From Mycobacterium paragordonae (GTDB taxonomy: Bacteria; Actinomycetota; Actinomycetes; Mycobacteriales; Mycobacteriaceae), in contig NZ_CP025546.1 in the NCBI RefSeq assembly GCF_003614435.1, positions 1,860,001 to 1,924,000 of the forward strand: a stretch of DNA of 64,000 bases, given 5' to 3'. Under the pieces are notes generated by a model. It was not told the origin of the DNA. It did not search any database and saw only the letters and a program-made list of their open reading frames with translations. The position numbers were made by a program, and so were the translations under genes. Below, piece after piece: positions 33,118 to 42,029 of the stretch (positions are counted from its first letter, which is position 1; each line of letters starts with the position of its first letter).

Positions 33118-34245
33118 ATGAAGAACGCAGACACCCCCGAGGTCCTCGCGGAGAAGATCGCACTGTCGGCCCGCGACTTGGCGCCCGAAATCGACCGAGA
33201 GCGCAGGCTTCCGCCCGAACTCGTGGCCCGTCTCAACGAGGCCGGCATGCTGCGCGCCACCATGCCGCGCGAGGTCGACGCGCTCGAACTGTCGCCGCCG
33301 ACGGCCCTGCGGTGCGCCGAGGCGATCGCACGCGGAGATGCGGCGACGGGTTGGTGTGTGTCGATCGCGATCACCAGCGCGTTGCTGGTGGCCTACCTTC
33401 CGGACGGCGCCCGAGACGAAATGTTCGGCGGCGGACGGGGTGTCGCCGCCGGGGTGTGGGCGCCGCGCGGCAAGGCGAAGTCGGTCGACGGCGGCGTGGT
33501 CGTGTCGGGGCGCTGGCCGTTCTGTAGCGGAATCACGCACGCGGACATGCTTTTTGCGGGCTGTTTCGTCGACGACAGCCGGGTGCCGTCGGTCGTCGCG
33601 CTGCCCAAAGCTGACTTGCGGGTCCTCGACAACTGGCACACCCTGGGTCTGCGCGGCACCGGCAGCCACGACACCGTCGCCGAGGAGGTCTTCGTGCCCG
33701 CCGACAAAGTGTTCTCGGTGTTCGACGGCCCGGCCGTCGACCGGCCCCTGTATCGCTTCCCGGTGTTCGGGTTCTTTGCGTTGTCGGTCGCCGCGGCCGC
33801 GCTGGGCAATGCCCGTGCCGCGATCGACGACCTCGTCGAGTTGGCCGGCGGCAAAAAGGGACTGGGGTCGACGCGCACCCTGGCGGAGCGATCGGCGACC
33901 CAGGCCGCGGTGGCGACGGCAGAGTCGGCACTGGGTGCGGCCCGCGCGCTGTACTACGAGGCGACCGAAACCGCCTGGCAGGCCAGCCAGCAACCCGACC
34001 CCGTACCTGTCGCCCTGCGCAACCGCCTGCGGCTGGCGGCCACCCACGCCGCCCGCACCTCCGCCGACGTGGTGCGCAGCATGTACGACCTGGCGGGCGG
34101 CACCGCGATCTACGACACTTCGCCCCTGCAACGCCGGTTCCGCGACGCGTTCACCGCGACCGCCCACTTCCAGGTCAACGAAGCATCCCGCGAACTGCCC
34201 GGCCGCCTGCTGCTCGACCAGCACGCCGACACCTCGATGCTGTGA
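33118..34245 (+). CDS. acyl-CoA dehydrogenase-fold flavin monooxygenase (HsaA-like group)
   Basis: The 375 residues have the acyl-CoA dehydrogenase fold (MLRATMPREVDALELSP, GDAATGWCVSIAI, WPFCSGITHADML, LRGTGSHD). The lack of a clear catalytic Glu and the C-terminal ALRNRLRLAATHAARTSADVV resemble the two-component flavin-dependent hydroxylases of the HsaA/DszC class. It would hydroxylate a ring or hydrophobic compound with reduced flavin supplied by a reductase. It is first of a three-gene operon with 4-bp overlaps, controlled by HxlR. Confidence 0.75.
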   Translation: MKNADTPEVLAEKIALSARDLAPEIDRERRLPPELVARLNEAGMLRATMPREVDALELSPPTALRCAEAIARGDAATGWCVSIAITSALLVAYLPDGARDEMFGGGRGVAAGVWAPRGKAKSVDGGVVVSGRWPFCSGITHADMLFAGCFVDDSRVPSVVALPKADLRVLDNWHTLGLRGTGSHDTVAEEVFVPADKVFSVFDGPAVDRPLYRFPVFGFFALSVAAAALGNARAAIDDLVELAGGKKGLGSTRTLAERSATQAAVATAESALGAARALYYEATETAWQASQQPDPVPVALRNRLRLAATHAARTSADVVRSMYDLAGGTAIYDTSPLQRRFRDAFTATAHFQVNEASRELPGRLLLDQHADTSML

Positions 34246-35216
34246 CGAAACTCGAAGTCGTCCTGCCGTTTTGGCTGGACCGGCCGGACCGTGAAGCATT
34301 GGAGATCGCGCGGACGGTGGCGGAATCCGGTTCCTCTGGTTTCGAGGCCCTCTGGATCGGAGAGATGGCCACCTACGACGCGTTCGCGCTGGCGACCGCG
34401 ATCGGGCTGCGCGCATCGGAGCTGCCCCTGAAGATCGGACCGCTGGCCGTCGGCGTCCGCGGCCCGGTCACCCTGGCGCTGGGCGTGAGCACCGTCGCCT
34501 CGCTGACCGGCAACCGCGTCGACCTCGCCCTCGGAGCCTCCAGCCCGGCGATCGTGACCGGCTGGCACAACCGCAGCTGGTCTGACCACGTCCCGGTGAT
34601 GCGGGAAACCATCGAATGCCTGCGGCCGATGCTTGCCGGCGAGCGCGTCGAGTACGACGGCCGGCACGTCAGCAGCCACGGTTTCCGGCTGCGCAATCCC
34701 GTCCCGGAGGCGCGAATCGCGTTGGGCGCGTTCGGCCCCGGCATGATCGCGCTGGCGGCGCGGCAGGCCGATGAGGTGGTGCTCAACCTGGCCTCGCCCG
34801 CGCGGGTGGCCCAGGTGCGTCAAGCCATCGACCACGCCGCGGCCGGCCGGCCCGCCCCTCGCCTCACGGTGTGGGTGCCGGTCGCGCTCGACCCCGGCCC
34901 CGGCGCGCACGCGCAACTCGCCGGTCAACTCGGCGTCTATCTGGCGCCGCCCGGATACGGGGAGATGTTCAGCGCGTTGGGTTTCGGCGATCTGGTGCAA
35001 CGGGCCCGGGCCGGCGCCTCCCGCCGCGAACTGGCCGCCGCCATTCCCGTCGAGCTGCTCGACACGGTGTGCGCGCTGGGTTCCGCGAGCCGGATCGCGC
35101 AGCGGCTGCGCGCGTACCGGGAGGCCGGGGCCGACTGTGTCGCGGCGGTGCCGGGCACCGCCGAAGATCCCGGCGGCCGTAGGGTTCTCACCGCATTGAG
35201 TCAGGAGATGCCATGA
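34242..35216 (+). CDS. LLM-class oxidoreductase
   Basis: The 324 residues are translated from a GTG overlapping the upstream stop (GTGA). Luciferase-like features: FEALWIGEMATYDAFALAT, LKIGPLAVGVRGPVTLALGVSTVASL and RIALGAFGPGMIALAARQADEVV. It is likely flavin- or F420-dependent. Operon partners (flavin hydroxylase, MDR reductase) suggest a degradation pathway for a hydrophobic or cyclic compound. Confidence 0.8.
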   Translation: MTKLEVVLPFWLDRPDREALEIARTVAESGSSGFEALWIGEMATYDAFALATAIGLRASELPLKIGPLAVGVRGPVTLALGVSTVASLTGNRVDLALGASSPAIVTGWHNRSWSDHVPVMRETIECLRPMLAGERVEYDGRHVSSHGFRLRNPVPEARIALGAFGPGMIALAARQADEVVLNLASPARVAQVRQAIDHAAAGRPAPRLTVWVPVALDPGPGAHAQLAGQLGVYLAPPGYGEMFSALGFGDLVQRARAGASRRELAAAIPVELLDTVCALGSASRIAQRLRAYREAGADCVAAVPGTAEDPGGRRVLTALSQEMP

Positions 35217-36223
35217 CGCTGACGAACACCGTGTGCCGGCTGGCCGCCCGTCCGGTCGGCCTGCCGAAACTCTCCGATTGGCAGATCGACGAGGTACCCG
35301 CCGCGGCGCCCGCGGATGGCGAATTTCTGGTGCAGGTCGAGTACCTGTCCGTCGATCCGGCGATGCGAACCTGGATGAACGCCGGACGGTCCTACGTGCC
35401 GGCGGTGGAGATCGGCGAGGTGATGCGGGCCGGCGGCATCGGGCGCGTCGTCGAGTCGCGGCACCCGGATTTCGCGACCGGCGACGAGGTGTTCGGCACC
35501 TTCGGGGTACAGCGCTACGCGGTCTCCGACGGGCGCGACGTGACCCCGGTCGACACCACCCTGGCGCCCGCTCCGGTGCATCTCGGCGCGCTGGGTATCA
35601 GCGGGTTGACCGCCTATTTCGGGCTGCTCGACGTGGGCCGGCCGCAGCCCGGCCAGACCGTGGTCGTTTCGGGTGCCGCCGGGTCGGTCGGTAGCATCGC
35701 CGGCCAGATCGCCCGCATCAAGGGGTGCCGCGTGGTCGGCATCGCGGGCGGCGCAGACAAGTGCCGCTGGCTGGTCGAGGAACTCGGCTTCGACGCCGCG
35801 ATCGACTACAAGGCGGGCGACCTGCGCAAGCAGCTGAGAACGCACGCCCCGGACGGCATCGACGTCTTCTTCGACAACGTCGGGGGAGCGACCCTGGAAG
35901 CCGCGCTGTCCCGGCTGGCCCGCGGCGCCCGCGTCGTCATCTGCGGCGCCATCTCGCAGTACAACGCCGACGACGAACTGCGCGGACCGGCGAACTACAT
36001 GCAGCTGTTGGTCGCCCGCGCGTCGATGACCGGCTTCGTCATCTTCGACTACGCCGACCGGTACCGCGAAGGCGTTGTGCAACTGGCGGATTGGCTGCGC
36101 AGCGGTGAGCTGCGTTCGCGTGAGCAGGTCATCGAAGGCAGCGTCGGCGATTTTCCCGAGGTGCTGCTCGCCCTGTTCCGCGGCGACAACACCGGCAAAC
36201 TGATTCTCGCGCTCGATTCCTGA
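35213..36223 (+). CDS. NADP-dependent MDR oxidoreductase (PTGR/curcumin-reductase type)
   Basis: The 336 residues start in an ATGA overlap. There is no zinc site; it has the leukotriene-dehydrogenase-type pattern: YLSVDPAMRTWMN, VVSGAAGSVGSIAGQIA, FFDNVGG and NYMQLLVARASMTGF. Such enzymes reduce the double bond of alpha,beta-unsaturated ketones with NADPH. It is last gene of the HxlR-controlled operon. Confidence 0.87.
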   Translation: MTLTNTVCRLAARPVGLPKLSDWQIDEVPAAAPADGEFLVQVEYLSVDPAMRTWMNAGRSYVPAVEIGEVMRAGGIGRVVESRHPDFATGDEVFGTFGVQRYAVSDGRDVTPVDTTLAPAPVHLGALGISGLTAYFGLLDVGRPQPGQTVVVSGAAGSVGSIAGQIARIKGCRVVGIAGGADKCRWLVEELGFDAAIDYKAGDLRKQLRTHAPDGIDVFFDNVGGATLEAALSRLARGARVVICGAISQYNADDELRGPANYMQLLVARASMTGFVIFDYADRYREGVVQLADWLRSGELRSREQVIEGSVGDFPEVLLALFRGDNTGKLILALDS

Positions 36224-36267
36224 AGCCGAGGGGTTTGATTTGGGCCGATGACGGCTAGATACCTGGT

Positions 36268-36720
36268 ATGGGCAAATATCAGGTCGTGGTAGTCGGCACT
36301 GACGGGTCGGACACGTCGTTTCGCGCTGTCGATCGCGCCGCGGCGATCGCAGCGGAAGAAGGGGCGAAGCTGATCGTGGCTTCGGCGTTCCTCGACGAGG
36401 ACGGTGACCGCGGCGGGACCGATCCGGATCAACTGCGCACCGTGGAATACCGAACCCAGGGCAACGCGCCCGTCTACGACATGCTGCGCGCCGCCGCCGA
36501 CCGCGCCAAGGAGGCCGGCGCCTCCGACGTCGAGGAGCGCGCGGTGGCAGGTGCGCCGGTGGACGCGCTGGTGCAGCTGGCCGAAGATGTCGACGCCGAC
36601 CTGTTGGTGGTGGGCAATGTCGGCGCCAATTCGATCGTCGGGAAGGTCATCGGGTCGGTTTCGAAGGCAGTCGAACGCAAGGCGAAGACCGAGGTGCTAG
36701 TTGTCGAGACCGACAGCTGA
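36268..36720 (+). CDS. universal stress protein (UspA fold, single domain)
   Basis: The 150 residues start VVVVGTDGSDTSFRAVDRA and end with the ATP-binding GNVGANSIVGKVIGSVS (G-2x-G-9x-G-S). It is a single USP domain rather than the tandem form common in the DosR regulon. It likely responds to stress by binding ATP. Its 3' end overlaps the convergent dehydrogenase gene by 24 bp. Confidence 0.88.
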   Translation: MGKYQVVVVGTDGSDTSFRAVDRAAAIAAEEGAKLIVASAFLDEDGDRGGTDPDQLRTVEYRTQGNAPVYDMLRAAADRAKEAGASDVEERAVAGAPVDALVQLAEDVDADLLVVGNVGANSIVGKVIGSVSKAVERKAKTEVLVVETDS

Positions 36721-37779
36721 ACAGCCAAACCCGGTGTAAGAGCTGATAAGTGGCAGCCGGGCCGTAGTCGCAAACCCGGCCGGGGCGGCGCAGACCGCCG
36801 GCACCGCATTGAGCACCTGCATGGCCGTGGCGACGCTGGCCGAGCGGACGTGCTCCGCCATCGAGGCGGTGCGGGCGAAGCTGGCCAGCGCGAAGAAGTG
36901 GGCGCGCATGGACGGGTCGCCTTCGATCGTCAGCGTCCAGCCGTGCTCGGGTTTGGGCCAGTGCGGCGGATATTCGCCGCCGACCGTCCACAACGTCTCA
37001 ATCTCGATCAAGGTCTTGCCGCCGCGTCGGCCGGACCATGTCCACCGCTGGCCGGCGGTGGTGCCGGCGCGCAGTAGGTGCTCGAAGACCTGATGGTCCT
37101 CCCGGGCCGGCACAGCTTCCACGTCCGCGACCACTTCGTCGATGCCGGCGCGCAACTCATCGGCGAGAAACCAGACCTGCTCCTCAAAGATCGAGCTGTT
37201 GAAGGCCAGGAATTCGCTTGCGGTGGGACTGATCTGATCGACCGGCTGACCAAAAGCCATGTTGTCGAACGTGATTGACGTGCTTTCGTACACCGACCAG
37301 TCCGCGCGCTCCTGCAGGGTGATCTTGTCGATGGTGCGGCTCATGCCCGACAGGGCCAGGGGCAAGACGCCCGACAGGTTGCCGGGATTGAGACCGCTGC
37401 CGTGTATCGAGGCATTGCCGGTCCGGCAGGCCGCTGCCAGCCGGTCCCGGTCGCCGGGCGGGATGCGCCGCGGATGAAACAGAAACGCGGTCGTGACAAC
37501 GTTTTTGCCGCCGGCCAGTAGGGCACACACCTCGTCGAGTCGGGCGATGCGCGGCGTGTACAGCACGCAGTCGGCGTCGAGAGCCAGCACCTCGTCGACG
37601 TCGGTGGTGGCCAGGACACCGATGGGATCGCGTCCGGCCAGGGTGCCGACGTCGACGCCGTTCTTGTCCGCGGAGTAGACCCGGGCACCGACGATCCGCA
37701 TGCCGTGGCCGTGGTCGAGAATCGCGGTGAGCATCTCGCGGCCCACCGCGCCGGTGCCCCAGGCGATGACGCGGAGCAT
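36697..37779 (-). CDS. DapB-like NAD(P)-binding dehydrogenase
   Basis: The 360-residue product starts MLRVIAWGTGAVGREML, with a Rossmann domain and a dihydrodipicolinate-reductase-like layout (GLNPGNLSGVLPLALSG). It is a paralogue of the next gene upstream (37780), which it abuts with no gap. These proteins are common in mycobacterial lipid and steroid catabolic clusters, but no reaction is proven. It is last gene of the Rieske operon. Confidence 0.75.
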   Translation of the reverse strand: MLRVIAWGTGAVGREMLTAILDHGHGMRIVGARVYSADKNGVDVGTLAGRDPIGVLATTDVDEVLALDADCVLYTPRIARLDEVCALLAGGKNVVTTAFLFHPRRIPPGDRDRLAAACRTGNASIHGSGLNPGNLSGVLPLALSGMSRTIDKITLQERADWSVYESTSITFDNMAFGQPVDQISPTASEFLAFNSSIFEEQVWFLADELRAGIDEVVADVEAVPAREDHQVFEHLLRAGTTAGQRWTWSGRRGGKTLIEIETLWTVGGEYPPHWPKPEHGWTLTIEGDPSMRAHFFALASFARTASMAEHVRSASVATAMQVLNAVPAVCAAPAGFATTARLPLISSYTGFGCSAVGLDN

Positions 37780-38859
37780 CTAGATGTTGAACCGGCCGGC
37801 GAATGCGCGCAGCGGCAGGTCGGCGCTGGTGAGCAGTCCCGGGGGAGCGGCGACCACCGACTTGATCGAATTCAGCGCCGGCAACCCGGTGACCGTCATA
37901 CCGATGGACGCGAAGTTGTCAGGGTTGGACAGATCGACGCCGGGCTTGGGAAAGATCATGTGTTTGTTGTAGATGCACGGGTCGCCCTTGATCTGAGTGA
38001 TGTAGCAGCCCTTGATATCCCAGTTGGGATCGGTGTGCGGGGTCATCTGCCACTCCAGATGCGTCTCGACCCGCGGCACTCCGTCCACCATGCCCTGGTA
38101 CTTGATGTAGTTACCGCCGAGCGAACCTTTCGGCAGCGTGTACCAGCCCAGGTCAACATCCTTGGTGCAGGCGCCGAGTTCGTAGTCGAACTTCACCTCG
38201 TCGAGGCGCAGGTCGAAGCAGTCGGCCATCATCAGCACGCTGTCGGCGAACACGCGCGTGTACTTCTCCAGCTTGCCCGGAATGGACGGATCATCCACGG
38301 GCAAGCCGTAACCCACCTCGATCCAGGTGTCCTTGGAGTGATGGCACGACACGTCGACCGACTCGATGGTGGTGACATTCTCGATCTCGGCCACATCGGC
38401 CGAACACACCACGCCGAGGATCTGGTTGACGCCGGGGTTCATGCCCGTCCCGTAGAACGTCGAGCCGCCCTTCGCGCAGGCCTCGGCCAGTAGCTGGGTG
38501 ACCGGTTTGCCGGAGTGGTGCGGATGGTTGCGGTCGCGGTGCCAGCCGGTGATCCAGTCCGCGGTGGTGACGATATTGATCCCGGCCTCAAGCACTTTGA
38601 CGTAGAGGTCCTCGTCGGGGAACACGCCGTGAAATGTCAGCACATCGGGCTTCGCGGCGATGATCTCCTCGACGCTGCCGGTCGCCGTGACGCCGTTGGG
38701 CGCCAGTCCGACCAGCTCGCCGACGTCGCGGCCGACCTTCTCCGGTGAGTAACAGTGCACCCCAACGAGTTCCAGGTCGGGGTGGGTGGCGATGCGCTTG
38801 ATCATCTCGGAACCGACATTGCCGGTGGCGACCTGGAAGACCTTGATCGGGGGCGTCAT
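37780..38859 (-). CDS. DapB-like NAD(P)-binding dehydrogenase
   Basis: The 359-residue product starts MTPPIKVFQVATGNVGSEMIKR. FYGTGMNPGVNQILGVV parallels GSGLNPGNLSGVL in its neighbour, so the two are paralogues. It is translationally coupled to the Rieske oxygenase (ATGA overlap). Its role could be to process an oxygenated intermediate; this is inference from context. Confidence 0.77.
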   Translation of the reverse strand: MTPPIKVFQVATGNVGSEMIKRIATHPDLELVGVHCYSPEKVGRDVGELVGLAPNGVTATGSVEEIIAAKPDVLTFHGVFPDEDLYVKVLEAGINIVTTADWITGWHRDRNHPHHSGKPVTQLLAEACAKGGSTFYGTGMNPGVNQILGVVCSADVAEIENVTTIESVDVSCHHSKDTWIEVGYGLPVDDPSIPGKLEKYTRVFADSVLMMADCFDLRLDEVKFDYELGACTKDVDLGWYTLPKGSLGGNYIKYQGMVDGVPRVETHLEWQMTPHTDPNWDIKGCYITQIKGDPCIYNKHMIFPKPGVDLSNPDNFASIGMTVTGLPALNSIKSVVAAPPGLLTSADLPLRAFAGRFNI

Positions 38860-39884
38860 GGCTGTGCCTTTCCGGAGCGGCTGAGTTCGGCGGCGGTGCC
38901 GCCCTTTCCATCGGGGTAGAACTTCTTGGCCCAGTTGCGGATGGCGGTGAAGCCCGCGTACTCCGCGTTCGCTAGTGCCGGCGGGTCGGAATACCGCTGG
39001 TGCGCCCAGATGTGCACGTCCTGGCTGAACTGCCGGATTACTTCCTCACCGAACATGCGGGCCTTGTCTTGAGCCCTTTCGTCGTCACGGCCCGGGACGC
39101 GGCCGATGTAGACCATGAACCGGACGTCGGACGTGCGCTCGTCGACCGGCGTGATCGCCGAGATGGTGCGGTTGTCGACCATGCCCCAACTGCGGGTGAC
39201 GGCCACCCCGAGTCCGCCGTTGATCGCCTCGACGCCGCTGCGGACATCCTCGATGCTCTGTTGGTCGTCGCCCTCGAAGGTGATGGTGAAGTCGACGTAG
39301 GACACCGGGTCGTCGAAATCGTGCCGGGTGAAGATCGGCACGATGGGCGTGTTGTGGACGTACTTGAAGTGGGCGAAGTCCACTCCGTTCTCCAGCACGT
39401 ACTGCGGGTGCAACTCCAGGCCCTGCCGGAACAGCCGCTGCTGCGGGTAGTAGTCGGCCGGCTCACGACCGTCGGTGAAGTCGGCGAAGATGTCGGGCGC
39501 GTCGAAAAACGGTGCGCGGCCTTCGATGTCGTGCCAGATGTAGACCGACTCATTGCGCTCAACCACCGGATAGGTGCGAATGCGGCGGCCCTTGTTGGGG
39601 CGGTCCTGATACGGGATGCAGACGTTGCGGCCCTCCCGGCTCCACTGCCAGCCGTGGAACGGGCACTGCAATACCTCGCCGACCACCTTGCCGCCGTAGC
39701 CCAGATGAGCGCCCAGATGCTCGCAGTACGCGTTCATCACGGTGATCTGTCCCGAGTCGGCGCGCCAGGCGACCATCTCCTGGTCGAAGTACTTCATCGT
39801 GTGGACGTCGCCGATGCCGATCTCGTCGGACCACGCCACCTGGAACCAGCCGGTGGGTTTCATCGACAACGGCGGCTTCGCCAT
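38856..39884 (-). CDS. Rieske-type ring-hydroxylating oxygenase (KshA-like)
   Basis: The 342-residue product starts MAKPPLSMKPTGWFQVAW. The Rieske [2Fe-2S] site is C-E-H...C-P-F-H-G-W, and the mononuclear iron site lies in NGVDFAHFKYVHN. Sequence style matches the KshA-like oxygenases of actinobacteria that hydroxylate steroids and related polycyclic substrates. A ferredoxin reductase is not in the window. It is the first gene of a three-gene operon divergent from a TetR, with a palindrome between. Confidence 0.85.
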   Translation of the reverse strand: MAKPPLSMKPTGWFQVAWSDEIGIGDVHTMKYFDQEMVAWRADSGQITVMNAYCEHLGAHLGYGGKVVGEVLQCPFHGWQWSREGRNVCIPYQDRPNKGRRIRTYPVVERNESVYIWHDIEGRAPFFDAPDIFADFTDGREPADYYPQQRLFRQGLELHPQYVLENGVDFAHFKYVHNTPIVPIFTRHDFDDPVSYVDFTITFEGDDQQSIEDVRSGVEAINGGLGVAVTRSWGMVDNRTISAITPVDERTSDVRFMVYIGRVPGRDDERAQDKARMFGEEVIRQFSQDVHIWAHQRYSDPPALANAEYAGFTAIRNWAKKFYPDGKGGTAAELSRSGKAQP

Positions 39885-39918
39885 ACACACGGTCCTCTCG
39901 ATCCGATCATCAAGCACT

Positions 39919-39935
39919 CTATGAAAAAGTCATAG
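39919..39935. promoter_or_regulatory. TetR operator candidate
   Basis: CTATGA-AAAAG-TCATAG is a perfect 6-bp inverted repeat in the 84-bp gap between the Rieske oxygenase (start 39884) and the TetR gene (start 39969). Confidence 0.62.
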
Positions 39936-39968
39936 ATGAGTCAACGAAACCGTGTTTGCCGCGTTACG

Positions 39969-40685
39969 ATGCGGGATGTGGCAGTGGCGGACAGCGCGAA
40001 TCGCAGGGCCAACAAGCGTGGGTTGGCTACGCGGGAGGCGATGCTGCAGGCCGCGGTGACCGCCCTGGCGTCCGGTGATCCCGGAGCGGTGTCGGCGAAC
40101 CGGATCGCCAAGCAGATCGGCGTTACCTGGGGCACCGTGCAGTACCAGTTCGGCGACGCCGACGGGTTCTGGGCGGCGGTGCTGCACCATACGGCGCAGC
40201 GGCGGGCCAACGTGTTCGCCAACCCCGACACCGGGGCGTCATTGCAGGAGCGGGTCGCCGACATCATCGACACCCTGTACGACGGGCTGACCGCCCCGGA
40301 CTCGCGGGCGATCGAGAATCTGCGCGCCGCGTTGCCGCGGGAGCCCAGCGAGCTGGACCGGCTCTACCCACACACCGCCGCGGAGCTGCGGTCGTGGGGG
40401 CAGGGCTGGCATGCGACGTGTCAGAAGGCGTTCGCCGATCTGCAGGTCGATCCGCAGCGGGTCCGGGAGATCGCGACGCTGATCCCCGGGGCGATGCGCG
40501 GCCTGGTGTCGGAGCGGCAGCTGGGCAGTTACGCCGATCTCGACGAGGCGCGGCGGGGGTTGACCAACGCCATCGTCGCCTACCTGGCCGAGTCGGCCGG
40601 GTCGGTTCGTCGAACGTGTCGACAGGGCGAGAATCCAGCGGTGGTCTCAAGCGGTGGATGCAACAGTGGGTGGGTTGGACAGTAG
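39969..40685 (+). CDS. TetR-family regulator with IS-derived C-terminal tail
   Basis: The start was chosen at MRDVAVADSANRRANKRG because upstream codons overlap the operator. The HTH is at about 45-70 (VSANRIAKQIGVTWGTVQYQFG). The frame enters the IS30-family element at 40647, so the last 12 codons (SSGGCNSGWVGQ) are insertion-derived. On the far side of the element the same frame would reach TAG after one codon, so essentially the whole regulator survives. It likely represses the divergent Rieske operon. Confidence 0.8.
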   Translation: MRDVAVADSANRRANKRGLATREAMLQAAVTALASGDPGAVSANRIAKQIGVTWGTVQYQFGDADGFWAAVLHHTAQRRANVFANPDTGASLQERVADIIDTLYDGLTAPDSRAIENLRAALPREPSELDRLYPHTAAELRSWGQGWHATCQKAFADLQVDPQRVREIATLIPGAMRGLVSERQLGSYADLDEARRGLTNAIVAYLAESAGSVRRTCRQGENPAVVSSGGCNSGWVGQ

Positions 40686-41906
40686 TTCGTCGAGGGCTTC
40701 GGCGGGGGTTTTCCAGTCGAGGGTTTGTCGTGGTCGGTTGTTGAGTTTGGCGGCGACGTAGTCGAGGTAGTCGGCGGGAAACACAGACAGGTCGGTGCCT
40801 TTGGCAAACCACTGGCGCAGCAGTCCATTGGTGTTTTCGTTGGTTCCGCGCTGCCATGGTGAATGGGGGTCGCAGAAGTAGATGTCGAGCTCGGTGGCCG
40901 CGGCGATCGCCAGATGGTTGGCCATCTCCTTGCCCTGGTCCCAAGTCAGCGTGCGGCGCAGGATGGCTGGCAGTTGGGCCATCTTGGCGATGATGGCTTC
41001 TTGGACGGCCAGCGCCGAGTGGTTGCCGGGAAGGTGCAGCAGCAGGGTGTAGCGAGTGGCGCGTTCGACCAAAGTACCGATCGCTGAGCCCGATTCGGTG
41101 CTGCCGATGATCAAATCGCCTTCCCAGTGGCCAGGTACTGCGCGGTCAGCCACCTCGGGTGGGCGCTCGCTGATATTGATCATGTTCGGGATGCGCCCAC
41201 GGCGCTGCCCGGGACTGCTGCGGGGTTTACGCACCGCGCGTCCCGTGCGTAGGCAGCGGTGGATGTCGCGGCGCAGATGGCCGCGTCCTTGTATATAAAT
41301 CGCCTGGTAGATCGCTTCGTGAGACACATGCATCTCCGGATCGTCAGGAAAATCGCGTCGCAGCATTGTCGCGATCTGGCCAGGACTATGAAAGTCGTCT
41401 AACCGAGTCTGCACCTCATCGCGTAACCGTTGACTGGCGGCCAGCTTGCTGCGCTTGGGGCGACGCACACGCTGATCGGCACGTGCCTGCGCCACCAACG
41501 CCCGATACGGGACCTGGGAGGTCTTGCCGCTCTGCCGCGCTCCAAAGGCTTCTTTGCGCCGGTAACCCGATTTACGTCCGTCATAGAGATTTCGCGTGCC
41601 GTTGAGATCGATCTCCCGCTTGATCGTCGATGCTGGGCGCCCTAACCGCTTGCCCATCGACTGCAACGACTCGTTCGTTCTGACACCGATTTCGATCTCC
41701 ACCCGCTCCACAAACGTCATTCGAGGTCGCGGACCAGAGGTCTTCGGTTCACACAGCCGTGGTTTCACCCCACCAGCATCAGCAAACCAGGTCAACCCGC
41801 AGCGCTCCGACATGCCAACAGCCACCCCAGCTTCCGCCGGCGTACAACCAGCACCGATATGACCCCAGAACTGGCGGACAGAAGACCGCAATGGCAGAAG
41901 GTTCAC
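40647..41906 (-). CDS. IS30-family DDE transposase
   Basis: The 419-residue transposase has an N-terminal HTH region and a C-terminal catalytic core: HWEGDLIIG (first Asp), TWDQGKEM (second Asp) and WQRGTNENTNGLLRQW (Glu). The YDGRKSGYRRK and HVSHEAIYQAIY segments are typical of IS30. The stop codon is formed by the first three bases of the inverted repeat. No frameshift or internal stop, so it should be functional. Confidence 0.93.
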   Translation of the reverse strand: MNLLPLRSSVRQFWGHIGAGCTPAEAGVAVGMSERCGLTWFADAGGVKPRLCEPKTSGPRPRMTFVERVEIEIGVRTNESLQSMGKRLGRPASTIKREIDLNGTRNLYDGRKSGYRRKEAFGARQSGKTSQVPYRALVAQARADQRVRRPKRSKLAASQRLRDEVQTRLDDFHSPGQIATMLRRDFPDDPEMHVSHEAIYQAIYIQGRGHLRRDIHRCLRTGRAVRKPRSSPGQRRGRIPNMINISERPPEVADRAVPGHWEGDLIIGSTESGSAIGTLVERATRYTLLLHLPGNHSALAVQEAIIAKMAQLPAILRRTLTWDQGKEMANHLAIAAATELDIYFCDPHSPWQRGTNENTNGLLRQWFAKGTDLSVFPADYLDYVAAKLNNRPRQTLDWKTPAEALDELLSNPPTVASTA

Positions 41907-41947
41907 AGCAACACTCCTAATCAGATGTGTTGCATCGATCCCTTGAA
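40647..41947 (-). mobile_element. IS30-family insertion sequence
   Basis: Terminal inverted repeats at 40647-40665 (TCAAGCGGTGGATGCAACA) and 41929-41947 match at 16 of 19 positions. The element is about 1.30 kb and holds one transposase gene covering nearly its full length. No direct target duplication is evident at the edges by eye (left GTC, right ACC), so either the true tips differ by a base or two or the duplication is lost. Confidence 0.82.
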
Positions 41948-42029
41948 CCTAGGACCCGATTCTTGACCGTGGGAGCACGCTCGGTGACTCGGGGAGCCGG
42001 CCGGGGCCTCCGCGGGTTCAATAGGCAGG

